64,000 bases of DNA from Mycolicibacter senuensis (GTDB lineage Bacteria > Actinomycetota > Actinomycetes > Mycobacteriales > Mycobacteriaceae), in NCBI RefSeq assembly GCF_002101885.1, contig NZ_LQPS01000027.1:1-64000 (forward strand), given 5' to 3'. Under the pieces are notes generated by a model. It had not been told where the DNA came from and did not search any database. It worked only from the letters and a program-made list of their open reading frames with translations. The translations under genes and the position numbers were made by a program. Positions within the stretch are counted from its first letter, which is position 1, and each line of letters opens with the position of its first letter. This document shows positions 9,601 to 16,900 of this stretch, piece by piece.

Positions 9601-10904
9601 GCGCGCGGCACCGACAGTTGATCGGCATGCGCGAAGAACTTGCCGCCCGCCCGCAACATCGGCGGCCGGGACGGATCGGCGCCCCGGCCGTTCCGGCGAT
9701 GGGTCGCCGACGGCACGTCGGTGCGGTGGTGCCGGGCCGGATGGTCGACGACCTCGAAGATCTCGTCGCGCGCGAACCCGACACCGGCGCCGAGCCGGGA
9801 GGCCACCCGCAATACGGTGATGCCCTCCTTCCCGACCCGTCCGACCACGCTCTCCCACGCCTCGGGGCTGCCGGTGTTGTCGTCGACGATCACCCAGTGC
9901 GGTCCGAGATCGTGCGCGTCGCCGCCGGACTCCAGCGCCGAGCCCATGGTCGTCGGACTCGGCGCCGACGGGGGCCGCCACGCCCCGCGCTTGCCCTTCA
10001 TGTGCAGGTCGGCGCCGAGCGTCGACTCCAGTTCGGTGGGCGTGGTGAACACCAGCCGGCGCCATCCGCAGGCGTCGAACAACTCGTCATGCTGGTTGTG
10101 CGGCAGCCACACCATCCACGACCACAGCTCGGGGTGGCGGGTCACCACCATCAGCTTGACGTCGAGCGGATTGTGGAACACCGCCAGCGCGCTGAGCACC
10201 GAGCGCAGCAGTGAGCGGACCTTGTCGAGGTCATCGCCGACGAAGCTGAACCCCGGGCGCGAGCGCAGGTTGACCACCTTGGCGATGTCGCGGATCTTGC
10301 GTTGCTCGAGGATGAAGTCGCGCAGTGCCTGGCCGGTGACCGGCTCGAGCTCCTCGTCGACCGGGATCTCGGGCCACTGCACCGACAACACCGAGTCGGG
10401 GGCGTGTTGCACACCGACGCCCACCCGGACGTCGAGGAAGTCCGCGTCGGAGCGCCGCCGCTCCCACATCTGCGGTCCGCCGATGACTGCGCCGAGCCCC
10501 TGCGGGTTGGAGTGCACCGTTCCCTGGGCGCTGCGCTGAGCACAGACCGCCTTCTGGATCTCGTCGCGTTCGGCGTCGAGCGACCGCAGGTAGCTGCGCC
10601 GGTTCTTTTCCTGCTCGCCCCAGCTGATCTTGCGTGCCCGCCCGAACCGGCCGGAGAACATCAGCATGCCCAGGCCGGCCATGCCCATCATCGGGAACAT
10701 GCCCGAACCCAGGCTGCGGACCCCGGAGACATAGAGCATCACGATCGTGCCGATCAGCGCGACCACCAGCGCGGGAAGCCCGATCATCACCCACAGATTG
10801 CGTGGTTCCCGTTCGGGCAGCGCGTCGGGCGCGCGCGGGGCGACTCGCACCGGCTTGGGCTCGGGAACCTGAAGGCGCACCGGAACGAACGCTCGTTTCG
10901 ACAT
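6693..10904 (-). CDS. eccC2: EccC2, ESX-2 FtsK/SpoIIIE-type secretion ATPase (single-chain form)
   Basis: Motor ATPase of the ESX-2 secretion complex. The 1403-residue protein has two N-terminal membrane helices (about residues 40-85), a linker, then three FtsK/SpoIIIE domains. Domain 1 has an intact P-loop (GTSGSGKSEF, about residue 525) with LLVVIDEY as Walker B. Domain 2 has the variant GAKSRGKTTT (about 885) with VFLVIDDF. Domain 3 has GRALCGKSAT (about 1187) with FVLVDDVQD. Length matches M. tuberculosis EccC2 (about 1396), which is a single chain, unlike the split EccCa1/EccCb1 of ESX-1. It starts 4 bases after the eccB2 stop. Large antisense frames over this gene are composition artefacts. 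Confidence 0.96.
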   Translation of the reverse strand: MSKRAFVPVRLQVPEPKPVRVAPRAPDALPEREPRNLWVMIGLPALVVALIGTIVMLYVSGVRSLGSGMFPMMGMAGLGMLMFSGRFGRARKISWGEQEKNRRSYLRSLDAERDEIQKAVCAQRSAQGTVHSNPQGLGAVIGGPQMWERRRSDADFLDVRVGVGVQHAPDSVLSVQWPEIPVDEELEPVTGQALRDFILEQRKIRDIAKVVNLRSRPGFSFVGDDLDKVRSLLRSVLSALAVFHNPLDVKLMVVTRHPELWSWMVWLPHNQHDELFDACGWRRLVFTTPTELESTLGADLHMKGKRGAWRPPSAPSPTTMGSALESGGDAHDLGPHWVIVDDNTGSPEAWESVVGRVGKEGITVLRVASRLGAGVGFARDEIFEVVDHPARHHRTDVPSATHRRNGRGADPSRPPMLRAGGKFFAHADQLSVPRAYRYARAMARWTPTASVDVTDSGSGALELLRALGIDDARELNVDRLWAERRSRGDERWAEIPVGAKPNGELQNIVLRAKDFGGFGFHSVVIGTSGSGKSEFFLSLVYGIALTHSPETFNVIFVDMKFESAAQDILGIPHVSAALSNLGKDDRHLAERMRRAIDGEIARRYRLFNSVGARDANDYEEIRLAGRDLEPVPILLVVIDEYLELFQNHGKWIDLIIHIGQEGRGANVFFMLGGQRLDLSSLQKVKSNIAFRVALRAESGDDSREVIGSDAAYHLPSKENGFGLLKVGPRDLDPFRCFYLSAPFIVPKRKASAAKTLDMTLTKPRLYTWQYQPLDEADAQALQDMSATDAEPDEYLLHADGFKKKKIVDVLRESLISADRKAPHRPWLPPLEVSEAADALVALYRGKPWDVDYGRNPGLVWPLAVKDIPEDAQQLVHCVDVLRSNVMVVGAKSRGKTTTLMTLMCSAALMYTPARLTFFCVGGATLGYAETLPHVADIVSPADREGVERTVATMAALVSARQDTFRRDKIDINEFRERRFGAGSDGLGGTDAGDPYGDVFLVIDDFSDLYAADTVLGDRIIALSGVGPEYGVHLMTSASGWIHGQRQTLLQNSDVRIQLRLQNPGENEMGTASLDARDAAKRTVNRPGFGLTESLHEMLIGMPELTAQDGTRVGTRDLGARVAEVAGVTKHATLKRLPPAVALSEVLAYDVAQRPPAQTAPSIAFMIGEQHDLLPVPLELGEHPGMMILGRALCGKSATLAAIGEAVMARFSPEQAQITIVDPKTGPLRDLQGPGYVNAYAYDQDEIDEVLTTLAQQVLLPRLPAKGLSQEELRALKPWEGPRHFVLVDDVQDLRPAQIHPAKPPVGAALWKLMERGRQIGLHVFTTRNSSNFGQLEMDPWVKTQRSAKAPTLFMDNDPQNKVSRTVRAQALPAGRGLLVLDDSRVEGVLVGVPSSMIHNFEQQ

Positions 10905-10908
10905 CGCC

Positions 10909-12408
10909 TCAGTGTCCCCCCGGGTTGGCCTGCTGATTATTGGGCGCCACCGGCATCACCTCGCCGGTCGAGGCCAAGGTGTCGCGGGCCAGCAGAGCGG
11001 CATGCCGGGACAGTTCCGGGCCGGCCGCGAAGGTGCGCAGCAGCGGCCACGGCGCCTGCTGCGCCGAGGCCGGGTCCAGACCGAGGCCCCGCAGTGTCTC
11101 GTCCTCGGCGGCGATCCCGAACCGAACCCCGTTGGGCGACACCCAGAACAAGGTCTCGCGCGAATCGGACTCGAGCAGGGCGCTGGTCGATGTCACCAGA
11201 TTCGTCGCGCCCGGCAGCACCAGCACCTGGTTGGCCACCACCGATCCGGGCGTGCGATCGTCGCGCACCAGCCGGACGATCCGATTGTCCATACCCGGCG
11301 ATACCGGCAGGCCGCGGCCGCTGAACACGGTGATCCGCGCCTGGCGATCGGTGGGGGCCTTCTCCCAGCTCACGCAGGTGGTCGGGTCGGCGGCAGTGTC
11401 GACGAACCGGAGCCGGCTGTTGGGGTAGTACTCGACCGGGAGCGTGCCCACTTCGGGAATGTTGACCAGTTTGTCGGGGCTGATCACCAGGGGTGCAACG
11501 GATCCGAATGAGTTGGCACTGCGGATCAAGTCGGCGACGAAGCTGGTGATCTTCTGTACTCCGTCAGGCAGTAGCACGTAGAACTGCGAGCCGCCGCCGG
11601 CGGTCCGGGTCTCCAGCACGGTGCCCACCTGGGAGCCGGGGACCCATTGCGAGGGCGTGCCCGCCAGTGGGATCACCGGAACGCGCAGCGGTTCGGTGCT
11701 GGGCAAGGCGTCGAACAGCGCCCGCGACATCTCCACCGGGGCCGTCGTGCCCGGATCGATACCCAGGCTCAGGGTGATCGCGCGGTCCGCCGGGTCGACC
11801 TGGGAACGCTTGCCGCCCCAGACGACGTAGGTGGCGTCCTGGAAACGGGTCAGCACCGCGGCGTCCGAGGCCAGCGGCGCCGCCCGGCCGGCGGAGCTCA
11901 GCGCCCCCGCGATGGCGGTGATGACGGGCGGTTCGACCCGGCGCGGGGAGCCCGCGGTGTCGCAGACCGCCCAGGCCGACGGTGCGCCGGTGTTGGCGAT
12001 CAGCGATGCCGGCGCGCCGGGGATCCCGATCATCGGGCCGGTCGGGTATTTGGCGATCTCGGGGGGCTTGACCCAGGTGGGTAGCTCGGCGTTGCCGACC
12101 GCGAGACGCGCCGAGGTCATGTTGAGCGCCGGATACAACCGGCCGTTGATGCGGGCGTAGATCGCGCCGGAGTCGCGGTCACCGACGATCGCCGACGTTC
12201 GCACGATTCCGGCGGGGCGCAGGACGTTCAGCAGCAGCATCCAGCCCATGCCGATGAAGATCAGCACGACCGATAGCACGATCGCGGCGGTCTGCTTGCG
12301 GTCGTCGTGCTTCATCCGCACCGAGAACTTGGTGGTGGCCGCACGCAACCGGCGATTGTAGAACAGGTGCCCGGAGTTCTGGTCCCGGTTCGACAGACTC
12401 AGCGGCAT
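10909..12408 (-). CDS. eccB2: EccB2, ESX-2 membrane-complex subunit
   Basis: Bitopic membrane protein whose large domain lies outside the inner membrane and forms part of the ESX core. The 499-residue protein has a short cytoplasmic N-terminus (LFYNRRLRAATTKFSVR, the conserved EccB signature), one membrane helix (AAIVLSVVLIFIGMGWMLLL, about residues 42-61), then the repeat-rich periplasmic domain. Two cysteines, CDTAG (about residue 150) and CVSWEK (about 345), could form the known EccB disulphide. An AAAGGAG ribosome site precedes ATG 12408. It is the first gene of the ESX-2 run, and its promoter should lie within 12409-12529. Confidence 0.95.
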   Translation of the reverse strand: MPLSLSNRDQNSGHLFYNRRLRAATTKFSVRMKHDDRKQTAAIVLSVVLIFIGMGWMLLLNVLRPAGIVRTSAIVGDRDSGAIYARINGRLYPALNMTSARLAVGNAELPTWVKPPEIAKYPTGPMIGIPGAPASLIANTGAPSAWAVCDTAGSPRRVEPPVITAIAGALSSAGRAAPLASDAAVLTRFQDATYVVWGGKRSQVDPADRAITLSLGIDPGTTAPVEMSRALFDALPSTEPLRVPVIPLAGTPSQWVPGSQVGTVLETRTAGGGSQFYVLLPDGVQKITSFVADLIRSANSFGSVAPLVISPDKLVNIPEVGTLPVEYYPNSRLRFVDTAADPTTCVSWEKAPTDRQARITVFSGRGLPVSPGMDNRIVRLVRDDRTPGSVVANQVLVLPGATNLVTSTSALLESDSRETLFWVSPNGVRFGIAAEDETLRGLGLDPASAQQAPWPLLRTFAAGPELSRHAALLARDTLASTGEVMPVAPNNQQANPGGH

Positions 12409-12475
12409 GATCTAGCTGCTCCTTTGACGCACGCGCGACAACCGCACTCGACGACAATACTGGCGCCGGCCTGCG

Positions 12476-12517
12476 GGAACCAGTCACAAGCGGTGACGTG
12501 ATGACGCCGATGCGCGT
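12476..12517 (+). repeat. 42-bp intergenic repeat, copy 1
   Basis: A 42-base block that matches 14081-14122 at 36 of 42 positions by direct comparison. The last 18 bases (GATGACGCCGATGCGCGT) are identical. It lies between the divergent eccB2 and toxin-like genes and ends at the predicted -10 element of the latter. It may be a regulatory site or the scar of a local duplication. Confidence 0.85.
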
Positions 12518-12522
12518 AGCTT
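12517..12522 (+). promoter_or_regulatory. Predicted -10 element of a leaderless promoter
   Basis: TAGCTT fits the mycobacterial TAnnnT -10 consensus and ends 7 bases before ATG 12530. No ribosome site precedes that ATG. This geometry is typical of leaderless mycobacterial transcripts. The related gene at 15373 has the same arrangement, and both share TTTTGCG just before the start. Confidence 0.55.
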
Positions 12523-12529
12523 TTGCGCT

Positions 12530-13600
12530 ATGCCGGAGGTGACGGGCGTGTTCGCCGACGCGGCGCGGGCGCGTGAAGACCAATTGGTGCAGCGCTTGAC
12601 GACGTCGGTGGAACTCGACCGGTCTTTCGAGGAGATCTTGCGTGATGCTCACCAGTTCAACGTGCAGTCGCGGCAGCGGCTGGATGCGCTGGAAGCCGAG
12701 ATCCGCCAGGCCGCCGCTGCTTGGCCCGCCCTGAACACCCCGGCAGGCGCACGACAGTTTCAGGCGTACTTGAGTGGCAAAACCCGCGAGATCCACAAGA
12801 TCGTCGCCGATGCCGCCGCCGACAGCCAGCGACGCGCGGCGCAGGTGCAGGCACTAACCGGGCGCTATCCGCTTCGTGGAGACCGAACTATCCGATCGGC
12901 GGATTTCCCGCTACACGGCCCGCCACCCGTCGACCCGCTTGAACAGATCTTGAAGAGATACCAGGTGTCGGAGGATCCCGATGGCGAACTCGATTGGGAG
13001 CCGCCGTGGCCACTCAGTTTGGCCACTGACCCCGTGCACGTGACCGCGGGAGAAGCGCGCATGCTCGGGGACCTCTCACCGTTTGCGCTGCGGGACCTGA
13101 ACCAAATCAAGGAAGCTGCCGCGACCGAAGCCAAGGTGCGTTTTCCGCCCCAGAATGGTCCCAACGACACCGCTGACAACCACACCGACGCCTTCCGGCA
13201 CACATACTGGAATGCCCTGATGACGCAACGATTCGGTGAGAACTGGACCCGCGACTTCGCGACCGCACACGAACGACTGCCCAACAACCCTGCCACCGCC
13301 GAGGCGATGGATCTGTACAACAACGAAGTCGGACGCGAAATCGCAGCAGCTAACCCGCGCGCCACGCCGGCGCAGCTGGCCGACCTGGTGCAGCAGGCTG
13401 TCGAGAGGGGCGACACCGTCGTGATTGCGCCCGGCGGCGACAAGCTGGCCTGGAGCAACACCGTTGCCTGGGGCGAGGCAGGCACGACGACGAACGCGAC
13501 CGTACCGGGCCAGGCGCCAACGCCGACCGGTGCCGGGCCCGGTGGAGTCTACGATCCGGGCCAACCCGGCGGCTACGGAACTTCGGCAGGAGGGTACTGA
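12530..13600 (+). CDS. Putative type VII-linked polymorphic toxin: helical N-domain plus DUF6973-like C-domain
   Basis: The 356-residue protein has two parts. Residues 1-113 are helical and charged (FADAARAREDQLVQRL to QALTGRY), resembling the mycobacterial DUF4226 type, and are about 65% identical to the N-domain of the gene at 15373. Residues about 200-315 contain HTDAFRHTYWNAL, a downstream AHERLP and EAMDLYNNEVGREIA, the spaced His/Asp/Arg pattern I associate with DUF6973 domains of toxin-like proteins. The tail is Gly/Pro-rich. There is no signal peptide, so export would need a dedicated route such as ESX. A lipoprotein gene begins 2 bases after its stop. The toxin role is inference; the catalytic activity is unknown. 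Confidence 0.72.
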   Translation: MPEVTGVFADAARAREDQLVQRLTTSVELDRSFEEILRDAHQFNVQSRQRLDALEAEIRQAAAAWPALNTPAGARQFQAYLSGKTREIHKIVADAAADSQRRAAQVQALTGRYPLRGDRTIRSADFPLHGPPPVDPLEQILKRYQVSEDPDGELDWEPPWPLSLATDPVHVTAGEARMLGDLSPFALRDLNQIKEAAATEAKVRFPPQNGPNDTADNHTDAFRHTYWNALMTQRFGENWTRDFATAHERLPNNPATAEAMDLYNNEVGREIAAANPRATPAQLADLVQQAVERGDTVVIAPGGDKLAWSNTVAWGEAGTTTNATVPGQAPTPTGAGPGGVYDPGQPGGYGTSAGGY

Positions 13601-13602
13601 AC

Positions 13603-14058
13603 GTGGCGAGCAAGGCAGCGCCGATACGCCGTGCGCTTAGTGTCCTATTGCTGTGCATATTGGTGACGAGCTGCGGGCTGACGAGGCAATCGATGGACAT
13701 CGACTACAACGATCAGCGACTCAACGAGGGCTTGGCAAACCTGCTGCATCAAGGTAAGTCGGGCAGGCTGAGTGACTTCACCTCTTGGCCCTGGGATGAG
13801 GTGCATCTGTTCAATGAATACGCCGAGCGGGAGTTCATCGAGAAAACCGTCGGCGCACCGGTGATCCGGTCGAATTTCTTTGAATCCAAAGCCAGTCTGT
13901 TGGTCTTCGAGGACCATGGGAAGCCCGTCAAGGCCGTCGGTATTGCCGCCGACTACCTGCGTGGGCAGGACCATCGCGTGAGTTGGCCCAACGATGTGAT
14001 GCTGCAACCGTGGGGTGCGGGGTTTCTGCAGTTGACGTTGCCTTCGGCGGGAGCGTGA
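13603..14058 (+). CDS. Putative lipoprotein, candidate immunity protein for the upstream toxin-like gene
   Basis: A 151-residue secreted lipoprotein. The N-terminus has a basic start (KAAPIRRA), a hydrophobic core (LSVLLLCILV) and a lipobox VTSC with the acceptor Cys at residue 24. The mature part has no family I recognise; it contains SWPWDEVHLFNEYAEREF and ends in WGAGFLQLTLP. It begins with GTG 2 bases after the upstream stop, so the two are co-expressed. Base composition looks more AT-rich than its neighbours. Position and location outside the membrane suit an immunity protein that blocks a toxin arriving from outside; this is inference. Confidence 0.68.
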   Translation: MASKAAPIRRALSVLLLCILVTSCGLTRQSMDIDYNDQRLNEGLANLLHQGKSGRLSDFTSWPWDEVHLFNEYAEREFIEKTVGAPVIRSNFFESKASLLVFEDHGKPVKAVGIAADYLRGQDHRVSWPNDVMLQPWGAGFLQLTLPSAGA

Positions 14059-14080
14059 TTTTTGCGGTTCCATCGGTATA

Positions 14081-14122
14081 GGAACCAGCCGCTGGCGGTG
14101 TCGCGATGACGCCGATGCGCGT
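14081..14122 (+). repeat. 42-bp intergenic repeat, copy 2
   Basis: Second copy of the block at 12476-12517, with 36 of 42 matching bases and an identical last 18 bases. It lies in the 93-base gap between the lipoprotein gene and the end of the convergent EspJ-like gene, where no start codon follows it, so it looks displaced from a promoter context. Confidence 0.85.
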
Positions 14123-14151
14123 GCTTCCTGGGCTAAGTCTGGGCTAAGTCG

Positions 14152-15111
14152 CTACTTCGGCGAGTCGTCCTTGTCGACGATGCGTTTCAGGGGAGTCAGA
14201 CCGGTCGGGCCGGCATCCTTCGCGACGGACTTCGTCACCGGTACGTTCGGCGGGGCCGTGGTGCGGCCCTTAACGGGCTGGCCGTTGGGAACCCCGGGGG
14301 CGGCGATCCGCTTCTCGCCGGCCTTGTCGTCCTTGCCGCCCTTGCCGCCGCCACCGGCGCCGCCCGGCATCATCGGCATCATCCCGCCGCCGCCCGCACC
14401 GCCGGTGGCGGGCGTGCCGCCGGTGGGGCCGGCCACACTGGTGTTCGCCATGGAACCGGTAGGCGTCGTCGGTGTCGAGGTGCCCGGGACCGGGGGTGGA
14501 CCGAGGTTGCTGGCGGGGGTGGTACCCACCCCGAGCCCGCCGCCACCGGCTCCGCCGGAGCCGAAGTCACCGCCCTCCAAGCCGGAAACGGGATTGACAT
14601 CGGAGGCGAGCGTGGTGCCGCCGAGGCCGCCCTTGGCCAGCGATTGCGCCGCGCCCATCAGCGGTGACAACGCGCCTTGGCCCGCCTGCATCAGCCCCTG
14701 CGGCAGCCGGCTCGCCGCGCCGAGCGCACCGCTGAGTGCGCCGGTGATGCCCTGCATCGCGCCGGTCATGCCCTGCATGGCTCCGCCCATGGCTTCCTGC
14801 GGTCCCTGCTGCGCCATGGTGGCGTCGCCCCGGGAAGCGACGTCCTCGAACTTCGAGACCGCGTCGGTTTCGTTGGCGGCGAATTTCCGCGCGGCGTCCG
14901 CGGCGTGGCCGGTGCGGTCGGCGTGGTCCTGGGTGAGTTGGGTGTTGGTTTCAGGCAAGTCCGCGTTGGTCGCGGCGCCAAAGGCCGCCATCGTGGCGTC
15001 GACCGGGGACTGTCCGCCCGGGTGGACAGGACCTGGCGGGAGCGGCAGTGGCGGAAGACCGGCCGCTATGGCCAGGTAGTCCAGCGGGTTGACTTCGATC
15101 GGGTCTGTCAT
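14152..15111 (-). CDS. EspC/EspJ-like ESX secretion-associated protein
   Basis: A 319-residue protein with a helical N-terminal part and a long low-complexity tail. It opens MTDPIEVNPLDYLAIAAGLP; residues about 35-95 form a helical hairpin (DHADRTGHAADAARKF and FAANETDAVSKFEDVA), like the EspC-type family of ESX substrates. A Met/Gln/Gly-rich stretch (about 105-165) and a Gly/Pro/Thr-rich tail with a basic end follow. ATG 15111 was chosen because GGAGGG lies 8 bases upstream, and the longer frame from 15309 gives an implausible Arg-rich leader. Its start overlaps the stop of the 47-aa gene (ATGA). Likely a secreted ESX partner; the exact family is uncertain. Confidence 0.72.
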   Translation of the reverse strand: MTDPIEVNPLDYLAIAAGLPPLPLPPGPVHPGGQSPVDATMAAFGAATNADLPETNTQLTQDHADRTGHAADAARKFAANETDAVSKFEDVASRGDATMAQQGPQEAMGGAMQGMTGAMQGITGALSGALGAASRLPQGLMQAGQGALSPLMGAAQSLAKGGLGGTTLASDVNPVSGLEGGDFGSGGAGGGGLGVGTTPASNLGPPPVPGTSTPTTPTGSMANTSVAGPTGGTPATGGAGGGGMMPMMPGGAGGGGKGGKDDKAGEKRIAAPGVPNGQPVKGRTTAPPNVPVTKSVAKDAGPTGLTPLKRIVDKDDSPK

Positions 15112-15251
15112 GGCGTGAACCCTCCGTAGGGTACTGCTACCGCCTGGTGGTAGCGGGCGATCGACAGCAACGCAGGTAGCGCCACGAGCGCCAAAACCAA
15201 TCGACGACGCGGCTGAACCGAGGGCCGTACTGGCCCGGGCGACGGTGTCAT
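15108..15251 (-). CDS. Small membrane protein, 47 aa, coupled to EspJ-like gene
   Basis: This short frame runs from ATG 15251 to a TGA that overlaps the next ATG by 4 bases. It encodes a Pro/Arg-rich N-terminus (MTPSPGPVRPSVQPRRR), one hydrophobic segment (LVLALVALPALLSI, residues 18-31) and a short tail ending VPYGGFTP. A ribosome site AAGGTG lies 5 bases upstream. The ATGA overlap, the good ribosome site and the clean positive-inside membrane layout support a real gene. I recognise no family. It could assist membrane targeting of the EspJ-like protein. Confidence 0.6.
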   Translation of the reverse strand: MTPSPGPVRPSVQPRRRLVLALVALPALLSIARYHQAVAVPYGGFTP

Positions 15252-15360
15252 GGTCACCTTGCGGATGGTAGACCCGAACACGGTTTTTTCGCTTACATCG
15301 CCGTTGCAAGTAGCTGGGTCACCGCACCAGCTCTTTATTGCTGATCGGGAAAGCGACGGC

Positions 15361-15366
15361 TATTTT
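15361..15366 (+). promoter_or_regulatory. Predicted -10 element of a leaderless promoter
   Basis: TATTTT fits TAnnnT and ends 6 bases before GTG 15373. No ribosome site is visible. The arrangement mirrors the promoter at 12517-12522, with TTTTGCG in common. Confidence 0.5.
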
Positions 15367-15372
15367 TGCGGA

Positions 15373-16407
15373 GTGGCGGAAGTGATCGGGGCTTTTGCCG
15401 ATGCGGCGCGGGAGCGCGAAGGCCAATTGGTGCAGCGACTGACGGCGTCGGTGGCGGCGGATAGCGAGTTTGAGTCGGTGCTGCGGGGTGCTGTCCAGCA
15501 CAACCGCAATTCGCGCCAGCGCCTCGACATGATCGAAGTTGAGATCAAACAGGCCGCCGCCACCTGGCGGGGGCTCGACACCCCCGCCGGCGCCCGCCAG
15601 TTCCAGCAATTCTTGATTGCCAAGACCCGCGAGATCCACCAGGTCATCGCCGACGGCGCCGCAGATAGTCGCGACAGGGCCGACAAGTTGCAAGCGCTCA
15701 GTGGCCGTTACTCGGTCAGCGGTGGTCCACCGTTGGCGCCGCCCAGGGCTCCGGACGATGACTCGGATCGACCCGGCACCGACAAAGTAGGCCCCGGCGA
15801 CGTCGCGCGAGCGGGCAATGACGATCGCGAGGGGCCATGGCAGTACCCGTGGGATCCCCCGCCGCCCGCCGACTCGGCGCCTGGTGGTGGCTATTGGGAT
15901 GTCGACGGCCAGTCGCCGCACCAAAGTGGCCCCGGTGGGGGGCCTCCCATGGGGCCGTTCCCGGTGCCGGCGCCGTGGCATCGCACCACTGCGCCGGTGA
16001 CCGGCGCGACTTCGGGGCTGGAAGAGGTTGTGGCACCCCAGCCCAACGGCTGGGGCGTGGAGCCGGCGTGGACTCTGCAGGAGGCCTACCGGTTCCGGGT
16101 GGTCGGCGAGACCTTCAACGGTGCGCCCGGTCACCTGCGCTGGGTACAGCGCGACGGCCAGTGGTATCAGGCGAAGTGGATCGACTATGACTTCCAGGCC
16201 GAACATGTGCGAGCGCTGGTACCCCACAATGACGCTGCGGGCTATGGAATGAAGCCGTGGGGCATGAACAACTGGGCTCCGATCGGGATCAAAGACATAT
16301 ACCGACTCCAGGTAGACAACCCGCGGCTCTCGTTGTCGTTACCCACCCCGCTGGGCGGAACGTTCCCCATGCCCGCGGGTACGCCGAGCGTCATTGCGGG
16401 GCGCTGA
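15373..16407 (+). CDS. Second toxin-like protein: shared helical N-domain with a different C-domain
   Basis: A 344-residue paralogue of the protein at 12530. Residues 1-113 align with it without gaps at about 65% identity (for example TPAGARQFQ and KTREIH in both). A Pro/Gly/Asp-rich linker (about 120-225) follows. The C-terminal domain of about 115 residues is rich in Trp and Tyr (LQEAYRFRVVGETFNG, WVQRDGQWYQAKW, WGMNNWAPIGIKDIYRL) and unlike that of the paralogue; I do not recognise it. I chose GTG 15373 because the protein then begins at the same residue as its paralogue. The swapped C-domain is the hallmark of polymorphic toxins. Function is inferred. Confidence 0.68.
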   Translation: MAEVIGAFADAAREREGQLVQRLTASVAADSEFESVLRGAVQHNRNSRQRLDMIEVEIKQAAATWRGLDTPAGARQFQQFLIAKTREIHQVIADGAADSRDRADKLQALSGRYSVSGGPPLAPPRAPDDDSDRPGTDKVGPGDVARAGNDDREGPWQYPWDPPPPADSAPGGGYWDVDGQSPHQSGPGGGPPMGPFPVPAPWHRTTAPVTGATSGLEEVVAPQPNGWGVEPAWTLQEAYRFRVVGETFNGAPGHLRWVQRDGQWYQAKWIDYDFQAEHVRALVPHNDAAGYGMKPWGMNNWAPIGIKDIYRLQVDNPRLSLSLPTPLGGTFPMPAGTPSVIAGR

Positions 16408-16408
16408 T

Positions 16409-16897
16409 ATGACAACGAAGCGGTACCGGAGATTGGTGGGAGCGACGGCGGCGCTAGCCGTTGGCGTAGGTCTGGTTCTCGGCGGCAGTTGGGCGGTTCG
16501 ACACCAGCACCATTCTTCGTCCGCCGCCTCCGCCGAAGACTGCCGGGTGGTTGCTCAGCTTGCGCAGCTGTGGCGAGCGGATTCAGCGCGGTCGATGGAC
16601 TCACTTGCAAGCGATGACAGCGATCCGCCTGCTGAAGCCGATGGCACCGCCGCCCTCAGCGAGAAGGTGCGCTCCGCAGCGCAATCGGTCACCGATCCCG
16701 CGATCAAGCAGAACCTGGCCAGCTGGGCAGACGGCTTCGCCCTGCTGGCTCAAATTATTCGGAGCGACGCACAACGATCCACTCCGACAGAGCCGACCGC
16801 GGAATCCGAACGCATCTCCCAGGCGGGTGATCTGATCTATCTGACCGCCGACAAGCTACGGACAGCCTGCCCCGAGGCCTTTCCGCCCCGACCCTGA
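16409..16897 (+). CDS. Small membrane-anchored or secreted protein, candidate immunity partner
   Basis: A 162-residue protein starting one base after the upstream stop. It has a basic N-terminus (TTKRYRR), one hydrophobic helix (LVGATAALAVGVGLVLGGSW, about residues 8-27), then an external domain with two cysteines (EDCRVVAQL and RTACPEAF) that may form a disulphide. The rest is helical and acidic. There is no lipobox, so the helix is a signal anchor or cleaved signal. No family is recognised. As with the 12530/13603 pair, location and spacing suggest protection against the upstream protein or assistance in its export; this is inference. Confidence 0.62.
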   Translation: MTTKRYRRLVGATAALAVGVGLVLGGSWAVRHQHHSSSAASAEDCRVVAQLAQLWRADSARSMDSLASDDSDPPAEADGTAALSEKVRSAAQSVTDPAIKQNLASWADGFALLAQIIRSDAQRSTPTEPTAESERISQAGDLIYLTADKLRTACPEAFPPRP

Positions 16898-16900
16898 CTC

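Noticed and set aside
14171..15079. 302-codon plus-strand frame rich in Pro and Ser, first looking like a PE_PGRS-type protein
   Set aside because: It is antisense to the EspJ-like gene, whose ATG has a GGAGGG ribosome site and a coupled upstream gene.
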